Positions 22,501-35,229 of a DNA stretch of 64,000 bases are shown here, piece by piece. The notes below the pieces were generated by a model that was not told the DNA's origin, searched no databases, and worked only from the letters and a program-made list of their open reading frames with translations. The translations under genes and the position numbers were made by a program. Numbering within the stretch: position 1 is the first letter of the stretch; the number at the start of each line of letters is the position of its first letter. The stretch is from Casuarius casuarius (Eukaryota; Chordata; Aves; Casuariiformes; Casuariidae). The stretch spans positions 807,239-871,238 of the forward strand of contig PTFA01000315.1 in NCBI GenBank assembly GCA_003342895.1. Direction: 5' to 3'.

Positions 22501-25500
22501 TATGATTTAATTGAACTAATGCTAAAAATATGTCCCCAAAATAAGGGGACTGCCAACTCTGTTTAGTAGGGCCTTAGTGATTCTTATCAGAAGAAATGTA
22601 TTTACCAGATACAGACATCCGTTAGACATTTAAAAGGCAATAAATTACTTAACTCTATAGAAGAGATTGAAAAGGAAATGTATGTATGAATGCCTTTTTT
22701 GTGTAGGTTTGGCATGCCTATGATGGGGAGTTAACTCTGGCAACTATTAATTGATATATGGGAAAGGATGAACAGCCAGTAGGTTGCTTACAACATGGAT
22801 TTCAGTGTGCGTGGAATGTCGAAATAACTTAATGAGCACAGTCCCATTTTATACACAAAATACTGTATTCTCTTTTAAATAATTTGTTTAGGTTTAGACT
22901 GTATTCATCTAGTTCAGGGTGACCCTTGGCAAAATCTTTTTCTTTCTGCTGCATCTGGAAGAGAAGCATAATGATACTACCTTATGTTAAGCAGTATTTA
23001 GAGCAACGTATGGATGATGCTATGTGTAACTTGTAGTTGATCCAAGTTTTACTGTAATCATTAGAATTTCTCTTCTGATTTTTAGAGGGAGAACAAACCT
23101 AATACAAGGAGAAGGGGATGTAGCATGTTTCCATCTCATTTCCATAATTGCTTTCTCACAGTTGCATCATTTGGTAAATTGACGCTCCAGACTTGACTGA
23201 CTTTGTGCTAATGTTGTGATATATTTTCTTAGCAAGCAATTATGCAAAGCTTTATTACCTGATTAAGCAATAAAGTGGTATGCCATTCCCTACCTCTAGT
23301 GCACTTTGGCATTTCTGTGCCATTACTTAGTGTGCCTGGATTTACCAAGGTTGCCCTGTGTTTATAAATTAAAAAGAAATTGGCTACCAATGTCTACCAA
23401 GTACTGACCAAGAATTGACTAAGGGTTATGAAGATAGCTGGTTTTGTGCTGCTTTCATTTGTACTTAATACTTTCTGAGGATGTTTAATGTTGTTTCAGA
23501 TATGAATCAGATAAGTTGTGTGAGCGAATATTGCTTGGAAATGGTCCTCATTATTCCTCTGCTGTGTCGCAGCATGGTTGGCATTTTTCCTGGAAGTGCC
23601 TGCATTCTGAGTCTGAAAGTCCCAGTCTGTTTCTCCTCTAAGTTCTTCAGGTTTTGGGTCCCTCACCCCATGGTAAATCCCCCATTTTTCACCAGCCTTT
23701 GTTGTGAATTCTAAAAAGGTATGGGGAGGGAATAAGGCTTTTAACAACCTGTTACTGTGAGACTTTCAAAAGTCATCCTATTTGACAATGACAGTGTCAA
23801 ACAATGGCGTAGGCCATTAGTCATCCCATGTGTCTTGTGGAAGAGATGCTTGTCCTGCCGCTTAGAAATGCGTATGGGAAAATGTTGACAAGCAGCAGGA
23901 GAGAGAGCGTGTGCCAGACCTAGTCTTTTTCTCAACAGGGATGTCCGTTTCTCTCTGCTCCTATGAAAAAAGAGTTCATCCTTTTCAGAGTTTAAACCAA
24001 CAGCATGTTATAAGTTGGTACGTCTACACTGAAGTAACAGCTGAGTTTTAACAAATAACTTTCTGAGATCTCAGTAAGGAAATAAGAAGTATTAACCTAG
24101 ATTGTCCCTATTACTTTGTGTGAGACCAGTATAATCTGATCCTTATCTTCAAAGGGAAGGAAGAAGCTTTCATTGGGCAAAACAGTTGTATATATTATCA
24201 AGAGACTTTGGATTTCTTGATGTCAAAATATTTGACCCTGGCCAAAATATTTCATTTCACAGAACCTTCTGGAGGGATAAGCTGTTTTGAGTTGAAGGAG
24301 ACCTAACTTCTCCCTAAATCCTGTTTACACTGAAAACTCTGTAATAGGTTGGGAATATCTTAATGCATATGCTTGGTTATTCTTTCCTACTGGAAGGAGA
24401 CTGTTCTTGTTCGTTTGTTGAGTGAATAAGTGGTTGGCATTATACTGACTTTTTTTAAGGTGAGTGTAATCCATGCTAGAGTTTTTAGTTATCTGACGAT
24501 ATCAAAGTTGTAGGTGTACGGCAACAAATCACTTAATCTCTTAGACCAGCTACTAGTCGTTTTGTTTAGGGCTACTAATGTAGTAAAGTGCTCTGTAGTG
24601 GTAGCAGTGGCTGAAAATCTATTAGATGGCTCAGGAGGCAGACATAACTTTGGCAGTAGGAGCCTGAAATTAAAGGTGATGCCTGTAGAATACCTTACAT
24701 AAGTTGTTAACATTGGAAGGATCTCCTTTTACTAATGTTTTCAACCACATGAAATAAGGGGTGCTAATTCTAGATTGGCTTCACTCCTTACTAGAAGGAC
24801 TACATGCAGTGTTTAGCCTGGGAGAGAGCTCTGTGAGAAAACCAGAAGACAGGAAAGAATATGATTCAGAGCCTGGAAAAGTTGTAGGCAGACCCAGAGA
24901 CCAGCTTTACTGGACTGATCTACAGCAAAGGAATGGTGGATGGCTTGAAATACTGTACTAGGTAAACGCATCCCAGATAGCAAAGGTACAGACTTTTGCA
25001 AGATGAGTATAGAAAACTACTATACAACAGTAACACTGATCACGAAATCAAGCTGATACCTGAAACCATTCTGTAAAGGACTGGGGTGGGGAAGCATAGC
25101 CCTTTTTGTTTTCTTTACTTTCTCTATGTGTATAAAGAAGAACCAGAAGAACTTTAAAAATTATAATTGTCTCCCAAATAATCGTGCTAACTTGGTATCT
25201 ACCTTTACTTTCAAATATGCTGGCTTTTTGCTTGTTTCTGGCCACACCTAGAAGATACTGTTTAGTGGTGCAGTTCTGACTATCATACATCGCTCCCTAT
25301 GTAGTAGTAGGAATAATAGCAGGAACCTGAAAAAATGAAACAAACCCAGTTTCTACGTAATCAGCGTTCAGTTTATTTTACTGGTGGCTTCTTGTGAGAG
25401 TAACTAATAAGTAAGTTACCCTAACTTGACTAGATAAAGTGATTTGAATTTAGCACTTGAGTCTCCCAAATTCCTTGTCTTCTCTTTCAGTTAGAATTGT

Positions 25501-27222
25501 TTTTGTTTCACTGCTAGAGATGTTCTGCAAGTCCAAGGTGCGATTTGCTTTTAATTTTTGTAAAGAGAAGGCTTAGAATTGTAATTTCAGGAGTACTTTA
25601 TTAGTTGAATTTTGCGGCCATGGATCCTCATGGAGTTAAGTGTGCAAACGGGGCTTGCCCAGTGTGCAATGCTCTTAGAAATGTTGCACTACTGTATCAG
25701 GACTGTTAGCTGCATTCAAAAGGACACGTGCAGAACACTTCCTCTCTTTCTCGAGGCTTTATATCCAGCATAATCAAAGACGTACATACATTACGAAAAG
25801 TGAAATCCCATGGCTGGTAACAACAAATGGGCTGTTACTCCAGTTTGACATCTCTTTTGAAATTTCTTTAGGTTGAAGAAGTTCATCTGTGCTTCTGTGA
25901 TTAGAATGGCTTTGAGGGTAAGATGGAGCTGAAGAATATATCAGGTATTAATGCAAAGTGGAACATATGTGAAGCAGAGTTATTCAGAAGCTACCTGGAT
26001 CCACAATCACATTGACCTGTCAACTATTCTTCCCCCTGATATATAGTAAGACTTTAACAGCATCAGTGGAACATCTCTTTTGCCACTTTACAGTTGGAGG
26101 AGAGAAGCACCTTGCTTCCAAACCCAGTAGCTTTTATCTCTGACAAGACTGTTCTGGAAAAGACGAGTGCAGGGATGCAAGGTGAGGCAATGGAGAACTG
26201 TTGCAACCACACAAATGTAGTGAATTTTCATACCTTTTGTGTTAACAGTACCCCTCTTTTTTTGGTTAAAAGAAAGAAGCAGCCTGAAGTTCGCTGTCAC
26301 AGTATATTTTGTTTCCATTTCCGTAAAAGATATCTGCATCCTCTGTTTTGTTTGAATGAAGCTTATGATACAGTATCATCAAGGTGAAATGAATCCTGGC
26401 AGCTGCTTCTGTGATGGGAATTTTTATTTGAAGTCTCCTAAGTGGCATGTGCTTCATGCTGTTTAGTTGCAAGATCTTTGTGTTCTGCCAAAAAATGTGA
26501 AGTATATATTCCAAAGTCTTTTTCATGTGTGTGTGTGTTTTGTTTTGTTTTGGTTTGTTTTTTTTGCAGTGAAGTGAGGGTGCTTTTATGTCATAAAGGA
26601 ATGGTAGATTTTATTAGGGGTAACTTTTTAGCATACAGGTACTGCAGCCACTTAATTTCTGGTGTATATGTTGTGGCATATTTGACAGTGTTGGAAACCA
26701 GGGAATTGGAATTAAATTTAATACACTGTTTGTTTCTCTCAAAATACTGTTCGTCTGTCAACCTTTTGTTAAATGAAACAGGTGAGCACTGCTTCACTGC
26801 AGATGCTACCACTGACTGGTGACATTGAGAAGTTACGTGTTCCTGCTCCAGGAAGTCTTAGCTCAGCTAGCTGCTACTTAAACTGCATTTACATGGGCTT
26901 TTTTCCTTCTGTTTAGTGTCTTTGAGATACTACTGGTAACTTTTTCAGGCCAATTCAAGTAGATGTCATGAACCAGTCAGGTCATTGTAAGCTCTTCTGA
27001 TATGTCTGGTTGTATTAATCTTGTTTGAACCATAGATTTGAGGCATTGCTAATCATCTATGTCTGGAATAATTGATCACCAGGAAGTCTGCCTTCTGTGG
27101 CATCTGTGAGTCTGAACTGCAAGTGCATTGCTGTTCTTGCATATTTGCAAGAAATGGTGAGTGATACAACATTGGCAGAGGGAACGAGATGAAACGTCAA
27201 ACACGTATCACATAAGTGATCT
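19517..27222. other. Unique noncoding DNA
   Basis: About 7.7 kb without a recognised repeat. It includes the small candidate exon at 20829-20910, an ACATAGACAT-type direct repeat near 21924-21944 and a TG/TTTTG tract at 26528-26570. The 120- and 126-codon open frames at 21128-21490 (minus) and 26442-26822 (plus) match nothing known to me, and the latter runs through the low-complexity tract. Confidence 0.55.
20829..20910 (+). other. Candidate small coding exon
   Basis: The acceptor-like TTTGTATGTTGCTTTTACAG ends at 20828 and a donor-like GTAAGAG starts at 20911. The 82-bp interval is open in one frame (offset one base) for 27 codons, including TLTLRFDRKIANAVKLCSYR. It would join a phase 2 intron to a phase 0 intron. 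No neighbour exon or known family was recognised, and a short open frame of this size is weak evidence. Confidence 0.17.
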
Positions 27223-27468
27223 TTGCTTTGTCTATATCTTAATTTGATTCTAAAGTGTGGCCGTAACCATAGTGTCTGCTTGCAGACAAAGCTATTGAGA
27301 AACTGGATGACTAGAAGAGATCCATATTGCAGCAAGAGACTTGTGCTTATTAGAAAGAGAAGTGAGAAATGCCTTCACTGTATTGGAGAGCCGTGGTTAG
27401 TAATGGATGCTTTCATTTGGAGGGAGACATGTAACAAGGAATCGTTCACTAAACCAGATGCTGGATAA

Positions 27469-27662
27469 CTCACTTTGGAAGGGAGGCATACATTTTTAAT
27501 GGTGAAGATGATTAATCTTTGGAATAAATTACCACTTGGGGCAACACTGTAGACATCCTTTGAAATATTTAAATTGAGACTAGAAGTTCTTGCTTTAGCT
27601 TTTCACAGGTGGAAAGCAGACGAAATGCAATGACCTGTGACAGATACAGCAAGTCCTTAAAT
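27469..27662 (+). mobile_element. Ancient CR1/L3-like LINE remnant
   Basis: Translating the plus strand from 27505 gives KMINLWNKLP, an in-frame TAG at 27550-27552, then SFEIFKLRLEVL. This is the C-terminal ORF2 signature shared by CR1 and L3 elements (W-N-x-L-P, a short spacer with V/S residues, then F-x-x-F-K-x-R-L-D). The following DNA, ATGACCTGTGACAGATACAG near 27630-27649, resembles the 3' UTR of old amniote CR1 copies (a GGCCTGTG..CAGGAGGTCAGA pattern). The same reading frame is open upstream from 27223 to 27468, but I do not recognise that part as CR1. The in-frame stop and low similarity mean the copy is old and inactive. The exact 5' edge is uncertain. Confidence 0.7.
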
Positions 27663-29164
27663 TTAGGAATGCTTTCACTTCCTAGCTTTACGCCGTAACA
27701 TATTGTGACTGCATGTACAAGTGGAAGGTATCCTTTGCTTAGTATTATCTGAAATGTGATCTGTTGTGGGGGTCCAGATATAAGATTCCCAGACCACTTT
27801 TTTTTTATTACCCACTCATTGAATGGTGTAGAAGCCTTGGCTGTTTTAATAATATACCGTTAATAGTTGGCTTCTCTTTGATTTGTTTCTTGCTTTTAGC
27901 ATTTTTTTCAAAAATTCCGTAATTTCCTTTGCTGGTATTTGGGAAAAGAGCCATTTCTTAGCATTTTGACAGATACAGGTTCATTTTTCCATTTTCTATT
28001 CTTCTAACCAGCCATATTACAAGAAAGGTTTGGCTTTTAAGTTATTGTCAATTTTAAGTTTTTATTATTTATGACTTCAGGTCTCACCCAGAAATGTTTG
28101 TGTGTTCACCATCCTTTTCCGTAGGGATCAAAGTCAGTATTAGGGTGCTCTGTAGCATTTATTTTTAGTATTGTAGATACTTCTCATTCTTATGGGGAAA
28201 AACTACTGTATTCTTTGCACAGGATTTATGAAATCTGGGAGACGGAACATCTTACATTAATTACCATTTTTAACACTGTGGGTTGACTTCATTCCTCACT
28301 ATGTGTACTTTGTTGTAGTAAAATGTTGACGTGAGAAGTTCCTAAGTGGTGTTATCCTTTAAATTGGAATGTTTTAGCTTTAACTGCAAAAACAACAGGT
28401 CAGGAATGTTAGCCATGATCGTGTGGCTTCTTGGTTGTTGCCTTGCTTTGAGGTAGAATGACCACTGTGATAATATTGAAGTGTCTTTGAAAGACTGTTT
28501 CAATCTTCTGTTTTGTTTTATGTTTGCATTCCTTTTCAAGAGTGCCTAGGCAGGAGGACTGACTGCAAGAAAGGAAGAAATAGTTCTTCCCTTGGGGCAA
28601 CTGAGTCTGCTTATGGGAGAGGAATTTCCAGTGACAGTGTGACACCTGGCAAGAGCTGCAGAAAGTCACAGCTCACATAATGCCTCAAACTGCACTGAGG
28701 AGCAGGAGGAGCCAGCAAGGCCCCAGAGACGATGAGAAGTCCTTAGGGGACTAGAAGTGAATAAGGTTAGTTTACAGACTTGCAATCCTCCTGACTTAAC
28801 TCAAACTGAGCCTAGGAGGTGCAGGGACACAGTGGGCACAGGAAAATTTCTGTCTAAACTTCAGTGTTTTGTTTTTGTTTGACCAGTCACTTTGAGTTTT
28901 CTTTTCTTGAGAGATTTATTTATCACAGCTGTTGTTCTAAAAAAAATTGGCTTTTGAGATTTAAAGCCTCTGGATCATTTCTGGGGATCTTGTGTTAGGA
29001 GACAGCCTGGACAAATTCACTTCCAGCTCAGGCCAGCTTGGAGTCCTGTCAGCATCGTAGAGCATCAACAGCAGTTGAGTAGGAGCAGTGAATTCTAATA
29101 TTGGATGATTTGGGCAACAAAGGCTCTACCTAGCCATGGGCTCTACCAGGAGTTAAATGAATTG
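27663..29164. other. Noncoding DNA between two ancient CR1 relics
   Basis: About 1.5 kb. The part at 28540-28860 is richer in G+C and purines than its surroundings. Nothing recognised. Confidence 0.5.
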
Positions 29165-29425
29165 CAAGAATGGCTGTGTGGAATCAGACTAGTGCTCTGT
29201 CTCTGTGCTATCCTGTTTACTAGTGTCCTAACCGTCTTCCTAATGGTTTGTTAGGGAAGGGTATGAGAATAAGTAGCATACAGAGTCTCTTAGTGATCTG
29301 TAGGTCAAGGACTTCTTGGACCAAAGATGATTTCCTTTGTGTCTAAGGGTCCTTAATGGAATTTCCCACTCATAAGGTTGCCCAGATGCTTTTTGAGTAT
29401 TTTAGTTTTGAGCACACAAAAAGCA
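29165..29425 (-). mobile_element. Ancient CR1 LINE fragment (antisense)
   Basis: The plus strand follows, in order, the antisense pattern of the CR1 lineage abundant in turtles and crocodilians and present as relics in birds: AAGAATGGCTGTGTGGAATC (the AAGAATGGCCATACTGGGTC type) at 29166-29185, GCTATCCTGT (29208-29217), a degraded spacer with AGGGAAGGGTATGAGAATAA (29254-29273), GTCAAGGACTTCTTGGACC, CCTTAATGGAATTTCCCACT and TTGCCCAGATGCTTTTTGAG. The order and spacing of these blocks convince more than any single word. No open frame remains. The right edge is set where the pattern fades, around 29425. The family assignment is from memory, not from a search. Confidence 0.62.
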
Positions 29426-29820
29426 TAAGCTTTTACCTGGGCCCAGGTTAGAAACTCTATGTGAATGTGTACTGAATGCGCAGGGGGAACTTCCTATACC
29501 AGTATTGCTGCAGTTGCCAGACATCAGTACTGAATTGTTAATTTCAGCATGTGGATTTAAATTGACTGTTTAACAGGTTTTGAGTATATTTTTCATTTTT
29601 CTCAGGAGTCAGCTACCTGATTAGTGGACATCTGTTCGACATTTTAGCACAGCAGCTGAAATACATAAATAATCTATGATCGTAGGTACATATTCCTTAC
29701 AGCTTACTTTGAAAAATGCTGCTTTTTAATCTTAAACTATGTTCCTGTTTTAAATCATTGAGGGAGTGTTTGAGAATTGTGTGAAAGCCTGTATCTTTAA
29801 AAAAAGTTTAAAAAGAATGT

Positions 29821-29829
29821 AAAAAAAAA

Positions 29830-29884
<55 letters not shown>

Positions 29885-29892
29885 AGAGAGAG
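29821..29892 (+). repeat. Long poly(A) with (GA)n tail
   Basis: Twelve A, TT, forty-seven A, then about six GA units. The preceding 40 bp are also A-rich. It is the longest low-complexity tract here. A retroposon tail or a simple A-tract expansion are both possible; no element body is recognised before it. Confidence 0.93.
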
Positions 29893-31315
29893 ACACCTTT
29901 CAAATCTCATTAGTTAAATGCTATGTGGCTTCCAGAAAAATGATGTAGGAAAGCCTTTGAAGGGACTTCTGAAAAAGAAATTGAGTACATGATGTAAACT
30001 GAGTGTCATCCCATTTAATAGAAAATCCAATGAATGATGTGAGAGTGCGTAGGTATTTTAATAGCTGCGGAGCTTTTAATTAAAAATCAAAGCAGTGATA
30101 CATATTTTCCAATTCTGCACACATAAGTGACCAGTTCTACTTCATAAAATACACTATGCTTTTGTAGGAGAATGCTGTGGGAGGCATGCAGCATCTTACA
30201 GAATTGAGCCCATAAAGTTTGATTTTTGAAAAAATTAGTTGCTAGAATTCATTTCCGTATCTGTCAGTCTCGTATGTAAATATAAACTTGAATGAGACTT
30301 ACGAATTCAGAAGATTGGCTTATATAAACTTGAGAAGGTATGACCTTACTTGGATTTTTGGAATATTAGAACTATATGCAAAGCTTACTATTTGATTTGC
30401 ACTTTTCAGTAAATTTAAATCTCTTACAAATGAAGTCCCCAAAATTGTAACACGGTAAAAAGGTGGAGTATATGTGCTAGAGGAAGCAGTGAAGAACTTG
30501 CATTCCTGGTTTGAGGGGAGGTATTTTTGCAGAAATGAGACAGTAGGGAAATGGGTTTGCAGCATAGTTTTTAGATGTTTGGTATGTGAGCAGAGATGTC
30601 CAGAAGTGTTTGATAACAAATACCTTACAAAAAAGGGACCAAACAGAATTTATAGCAGATGCTAAGGTTAGATTCTACTCTACTGACAGAGTTATCCAGA
30701 AAGAAGACCAAAATTATTTGGCAAGTGTGTTATTGATGTGTCTTTCACAGCTGATGTACTGGCTGGGGTTTGGATATCTTGGGCAATTTGCAACAGGAGC
30801 TAACTAAAAGAATCCCTTGATTTTTACAAACCCTCCTCAGAATGGTTGTGTTGAGGGAGACGGCAACATATATAAAGTAGTAAAAATGCCTCAAAAACCT
30901 ACTGTGCAGAAACTTTTTTTCAGTGGAATTCAAACTTTTCCAGTACAATTCAAGTCACTGTCTGCTTGAGCTCTTATCACTTATATGAGCTGAATTTTCA
31001 CAGCGGCAGTTCTAACATCTGTCTGTCTTTTATATGATCACAAGGTCAATGTTTCCTGGAATAAATCTGTTACTCAAATCTCATCACCATTTGCTTTGTT
31101 TTCATCCATAAAGAATGTCCTGCTTTAGTATGCTTGTTTATGGTAGTGGTATAAATCTGATACACAGAGGTGTCCTTGGGCTTCTGGTCTGTTTACAAAT
31201 CTGGTTTTAGAAATCAGTGTTGGCCGGTCGTCCATAATTAGTAAAGCTGCGATACTTTTTTCTTCTACAAATATAGCAAATGAAAACAATTTTCAAATGA
31301 AGATATCTTTATAAG

Positions 31316-31356
31316 GATTATTAACATGTTGGTGTTAATCAGTTTTGTTAATAATC
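31316..31356. repeat. 11-bp inverted repeat
   Basis: GATTATTAACA at 31316-31326 and TGTTAATAATC at 31346-31356 are exact reverse complements, separated by 19 nt. Both arms contain TTAA and TAAT words of the kind bound by homeodomain factors, but an A+T-rich background makes these common. No wider element boundary is visible. Confidence 0.75.
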
Positions 31357-34300
31357 ACATATGTGTTATTTAAAAAAATCACTTATTTGGCTTCAGTTCA
31401 TCAGGATTCTAACTGAAAGTATACTTAATTAGCAGGAGAGATTCCCATTGAGTTCCCGCCATGCCCCAGCTACCTGTCAGGGAGCTTAAGCATTAAATAG
31501 GGGGCTTAATGACTTCAATTGACATCCAAGGCATTTCCTACCTAGGGGAAACTGATAACCTGGGGTGCATTGATGTGAGCTCTCAAGAGGATTTCACCTC
31601 TCTTTCCACCTTACAATCAAAGTGTCTTTTCTTTGTTCACTTAACAATCTTTCTTAGGGTTAATACTCTGTTAGGAATTCTATCGGAAGCCCTGAAAACC
31701 TTTCACTGTTGTCTGGTAGTAAAGGATTAGGCGTGTGTGTGTGCATGCTCTTGAGTTTCAAGAGCTACATTTAATATGGAATAGAAATAATCAGATGAAA
31801 TGAGGCTAGGGTATCTTTCTGTTATTTACCTTCCCATACTGATGATAGCAGTAACATCTTGGTATCAACTCCTGTAGTTTCTGCAGTTCATTCTTCACTG
31901 GACTGGGTTCTTCCCTATTAGCCCGGTTTGACTTAACTCAATAGCCAGTAAAGTAAATAAAAGAAGTGAAAAATCTGCTCTGAGGCTCTGAAGTTCACTT
32001 GTCCAAAGGCTTCACTGTTGTAACCTGCCACTTTCATATTTTGCTAGTCTCTACTAAATATCTCATATCCTGGATTTTCCCAAATGTGCATATCTTAATG
32101 TTTTTTCAGTTGGGCTGCATTTCTCTTGGCTTTGACTGTATGGTTATTACTGTGCGTCGGCAGAAGGTCAGCTGCCTTTCCGCAGTTAAATACTGGGTTT
32201 CAGATACTTGTAGTTGGGGTCTTTTATGAAGAAATGTTTGCTTGCAGTTGGACTGTGCACGTGCATATATAACCTCTTCATAATACATTTAAAAATGCTA
32301 TCCATATTGTTCTCTATATGACAAGAATGCATTGTGGCTTTCTATTTGGCTGTTATAAATAAAGTATTTGATATCTCCACTAAAGATTCAGATTGTTCCT
32401 AATTTGAAATCTAAAAATACAGAGATCAGATATTTTTTTAAAGTAATTATTTCCTAGAAAAGCAAACATAGTCAAAGAAGGCAGAGTTCAAATTTCTGCA
32501 GAGTCATTGGAGGGAGCTTGTGTTCGGTCCAGAGAAAATCCCCTTTGAGTTGGCCTCCCCTGATAATCCCCTTGGAGCTGGGCTCATGTGGGCCTTTATT
32601 CCAGGTCTAGTGGCTCTGTCACAGTCACATCACTGGCCTTTCCCAGGGTCTCTTCCCTGGAGACCCTTGGAAGTGATTTTACTTGGGATAGTTAGCAGAG
32701 CTAGATGTGGGGATTAAAAATAATGTCTCAATAGAGTAGCTCGCTCTACTACTGGTTTGTAACATTTTACTATGCAGATGTATCTTTGTGAGATCTTTGC
32801 CACTTGGAAATTGTTCTTTTGGTCATTACATATGCACATAAGAATTGTCAGGCACAACTCATTATACTGAAATATTAGTCTTTATGAAACTGTGGATTAT
32901 AATATTGTCTTTGAAATTTAGGAAGCAGTAGCAAGACTATATAGTAGGACCTGAACTTTACTCATACTGATTTTTGTACTGTGATACTATTACAATGTGC
33001 TTCCAGGCATGAAAAAGCAATGCATGTCTTTAAGAATAGGACAGAAGAGCTAGCAACAGTCTTGAAAAGCAAAATTGTACTGTCCAAACTAGTTTATCAG
33101 ACTTTAAGCCTCTGTAGCACCAGCTGGCAAAGCAAATGACTATAGACTTGAACCAATCTTTGAAGCAGACACATCTGTAATAGGCAAATAAGAAGGCATG
33201 TCCTTTACTTTTTTTTCTAATTATGAATGTTTAGTAATCATAAAGGTTACCAAATGAAAGAATACCTGATGTTTTTTTTCCATCAGGTTTGGAAAAGAGG
33301 GAGTTGATTGCTGTCCTATAAATTGTTGTGAGTACGTGAGGGCTGGTTCAAATGTAAACCTGGCAAGAAAAAGCTGAGGGACTGAAGTTATGATGTTGCA
33401 GAAGTTACTGCGTTGAAGTACAGAGTAACAATGCTGGTTTTGTGGATGTAATGGTTGCCCCTGTATGCAACTAGTGCTGAATTTGGATCTTTACAATAGA
33501 TCTGTGCCTAGAAATCAACTAGAAGCAGTATCTTCCCCTGTTTAGTCAAACATTTGTCAAGCATGACATCACCAGACCTCCACCATAAAACAGAATATAC
33601 TATTGTAGTTGTATTTAACTGGGATAGTATGCTGTCTGACAGCAGCAGTAGCAGTCTGCTGCAGAGCACAGGATGCAAAGAACTTGGAGCAATCCCATGC
33701 AGGGATGCAGGGGTTACTGAAGGCATCAATGTCTCATCATCAGTCAGTATAAGCTATGACTTCTGTCATCTCAACAGAGAGAAGTTTTAACCAGGAAAAG
33801 AAAGGAGGGAGAAATTAAAGGTAGGACACCACTATGAAAGGAAAAAGTGGTTTAAAAGGGGGAGAGGAGACGGGAAGAAAACGAGACTGCAAAACAAGCA
33901 CTAAAGTCAGGATGCTTCGTGGAGATAAATTTACCAAGAAATATGAACATGAATATGAAGAAATCATGCAGTAACTAGTTTTGACTTTCTGTAAAGACAA
34001 TTTGCACCTGTTTTAAGAGTTCAAAACAGGATTTAGTGGAAGAAAGGGGCTGTACCTTATCTTCTCTCCTAATTAATTCACTGCATATCTTCCCACTTCT
34101 ACAACAAGCCAGACTGAATATGCTTACACTGATGCTGACATCGCCAAGACCTTGGCTTCTTCATCCATTGCAATGACGACTGTGTCCAAATTGAGGCAAA
34201 GCCAAATACTATGTTTCAATGGGAGATATTAGACATCAGGAAGAAGGATAAAGCATGTTGCCTGTGCCTGACTGGGATTGTTTTGCTTCATTCCAGTGCA

Positions 34301-35203
34301 AGCGGGTTTGCTTAAAATTCTAGAGAATATCGGTGGGTTGTATCTTACTTAGAAAGAGTAAAGGGGGTCTAGTTGGTGCCTCTGACCTACCTTGGATGTG
34401 AGATGGGCAAGTTAACTTGCATCTATATTAACAGCTTTATAAAAAGCGTGTATTTTTGAAGTGGTAGGTGAAGTGATACTTGCTGATTTCCTAATGGATG
34501 TTACTGCAGTGGAGTTGAGGATAAGGGAAAGAAGAATTGTTATTTTGTGTAAGTGGAATCAGAAAACAACCTTCCTCGTAAATACTCCGGAATGCCTATT
34601 ATTTCACAGAAACTGGTGGGAGTTGCTTACTTCAGTGATGTGTCCCTGGAGAAGGATAATGTATGATATCAAGTAAAACTGCCCTGTAACCTTTATTTCT
34701 CTGAATATCTGCATTCACGTTGATCATGGGATCCCTAGTTAACTATATACAGTGTTAAAAGAATCTTGTATGGAGTGCTATGTTTCTTGTAATACAGCAT
34801 CTATGATACATTTTGCTTGATTGTCAAATATTTAAATTCATATTATTAACAGTTTTGGTTCAGTGATAATTGTTAAGCTTCTTGTTGTATCAATGTAAAA
34901 TAATATATATATTTCACTAAGATTTTGGCTTATCCTTGCTTTATGTAATGAAGTTTGCAACACAAAGTTGGAGTATATCTGGTTTTTGGTCACCGATTAC
35001 AGCAAAACGGGCTTGTGTCATAGAATGTGCTTAGCAAATTTGAATCTTTGAGAGAGCTTTTAGAAACATAGATGAAAACTGTACTTGACTATCTTACAAA
35101 TGTATAAAAAGCATCATAACTTTATGTGATATAGTTGAGAAGCCCTTCTAAAATATTTTGCAAAGATAATTGTCATACTTGTTTCTTGCTAAAGGACTTA
35201 TAG

Positions 35204-35229
35204 CATTTTGTAGATACCTCTACAAAATG
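35204..35229. repeat. Tight 11-bp hairpin
   Basis: CATTTTGTAGA at 35204-35214 is followed, after only TACC, by its exact reverse complement at 35219-35229. On either strand this makes an RNA hairpin with a 4-nt loop. It has no trailing T run that would suggest a Pol III terminator. Function unknown; chance is possible in 64 kb. Confidence 0.8.

Noticed and set aside
26442..26822. 126-codon plus-strand open frame
   Set aside because: It runs through a TG/TTTTG simple tract (giving a C, F and V-rich segment), and two open frames on the other strand overlap it.
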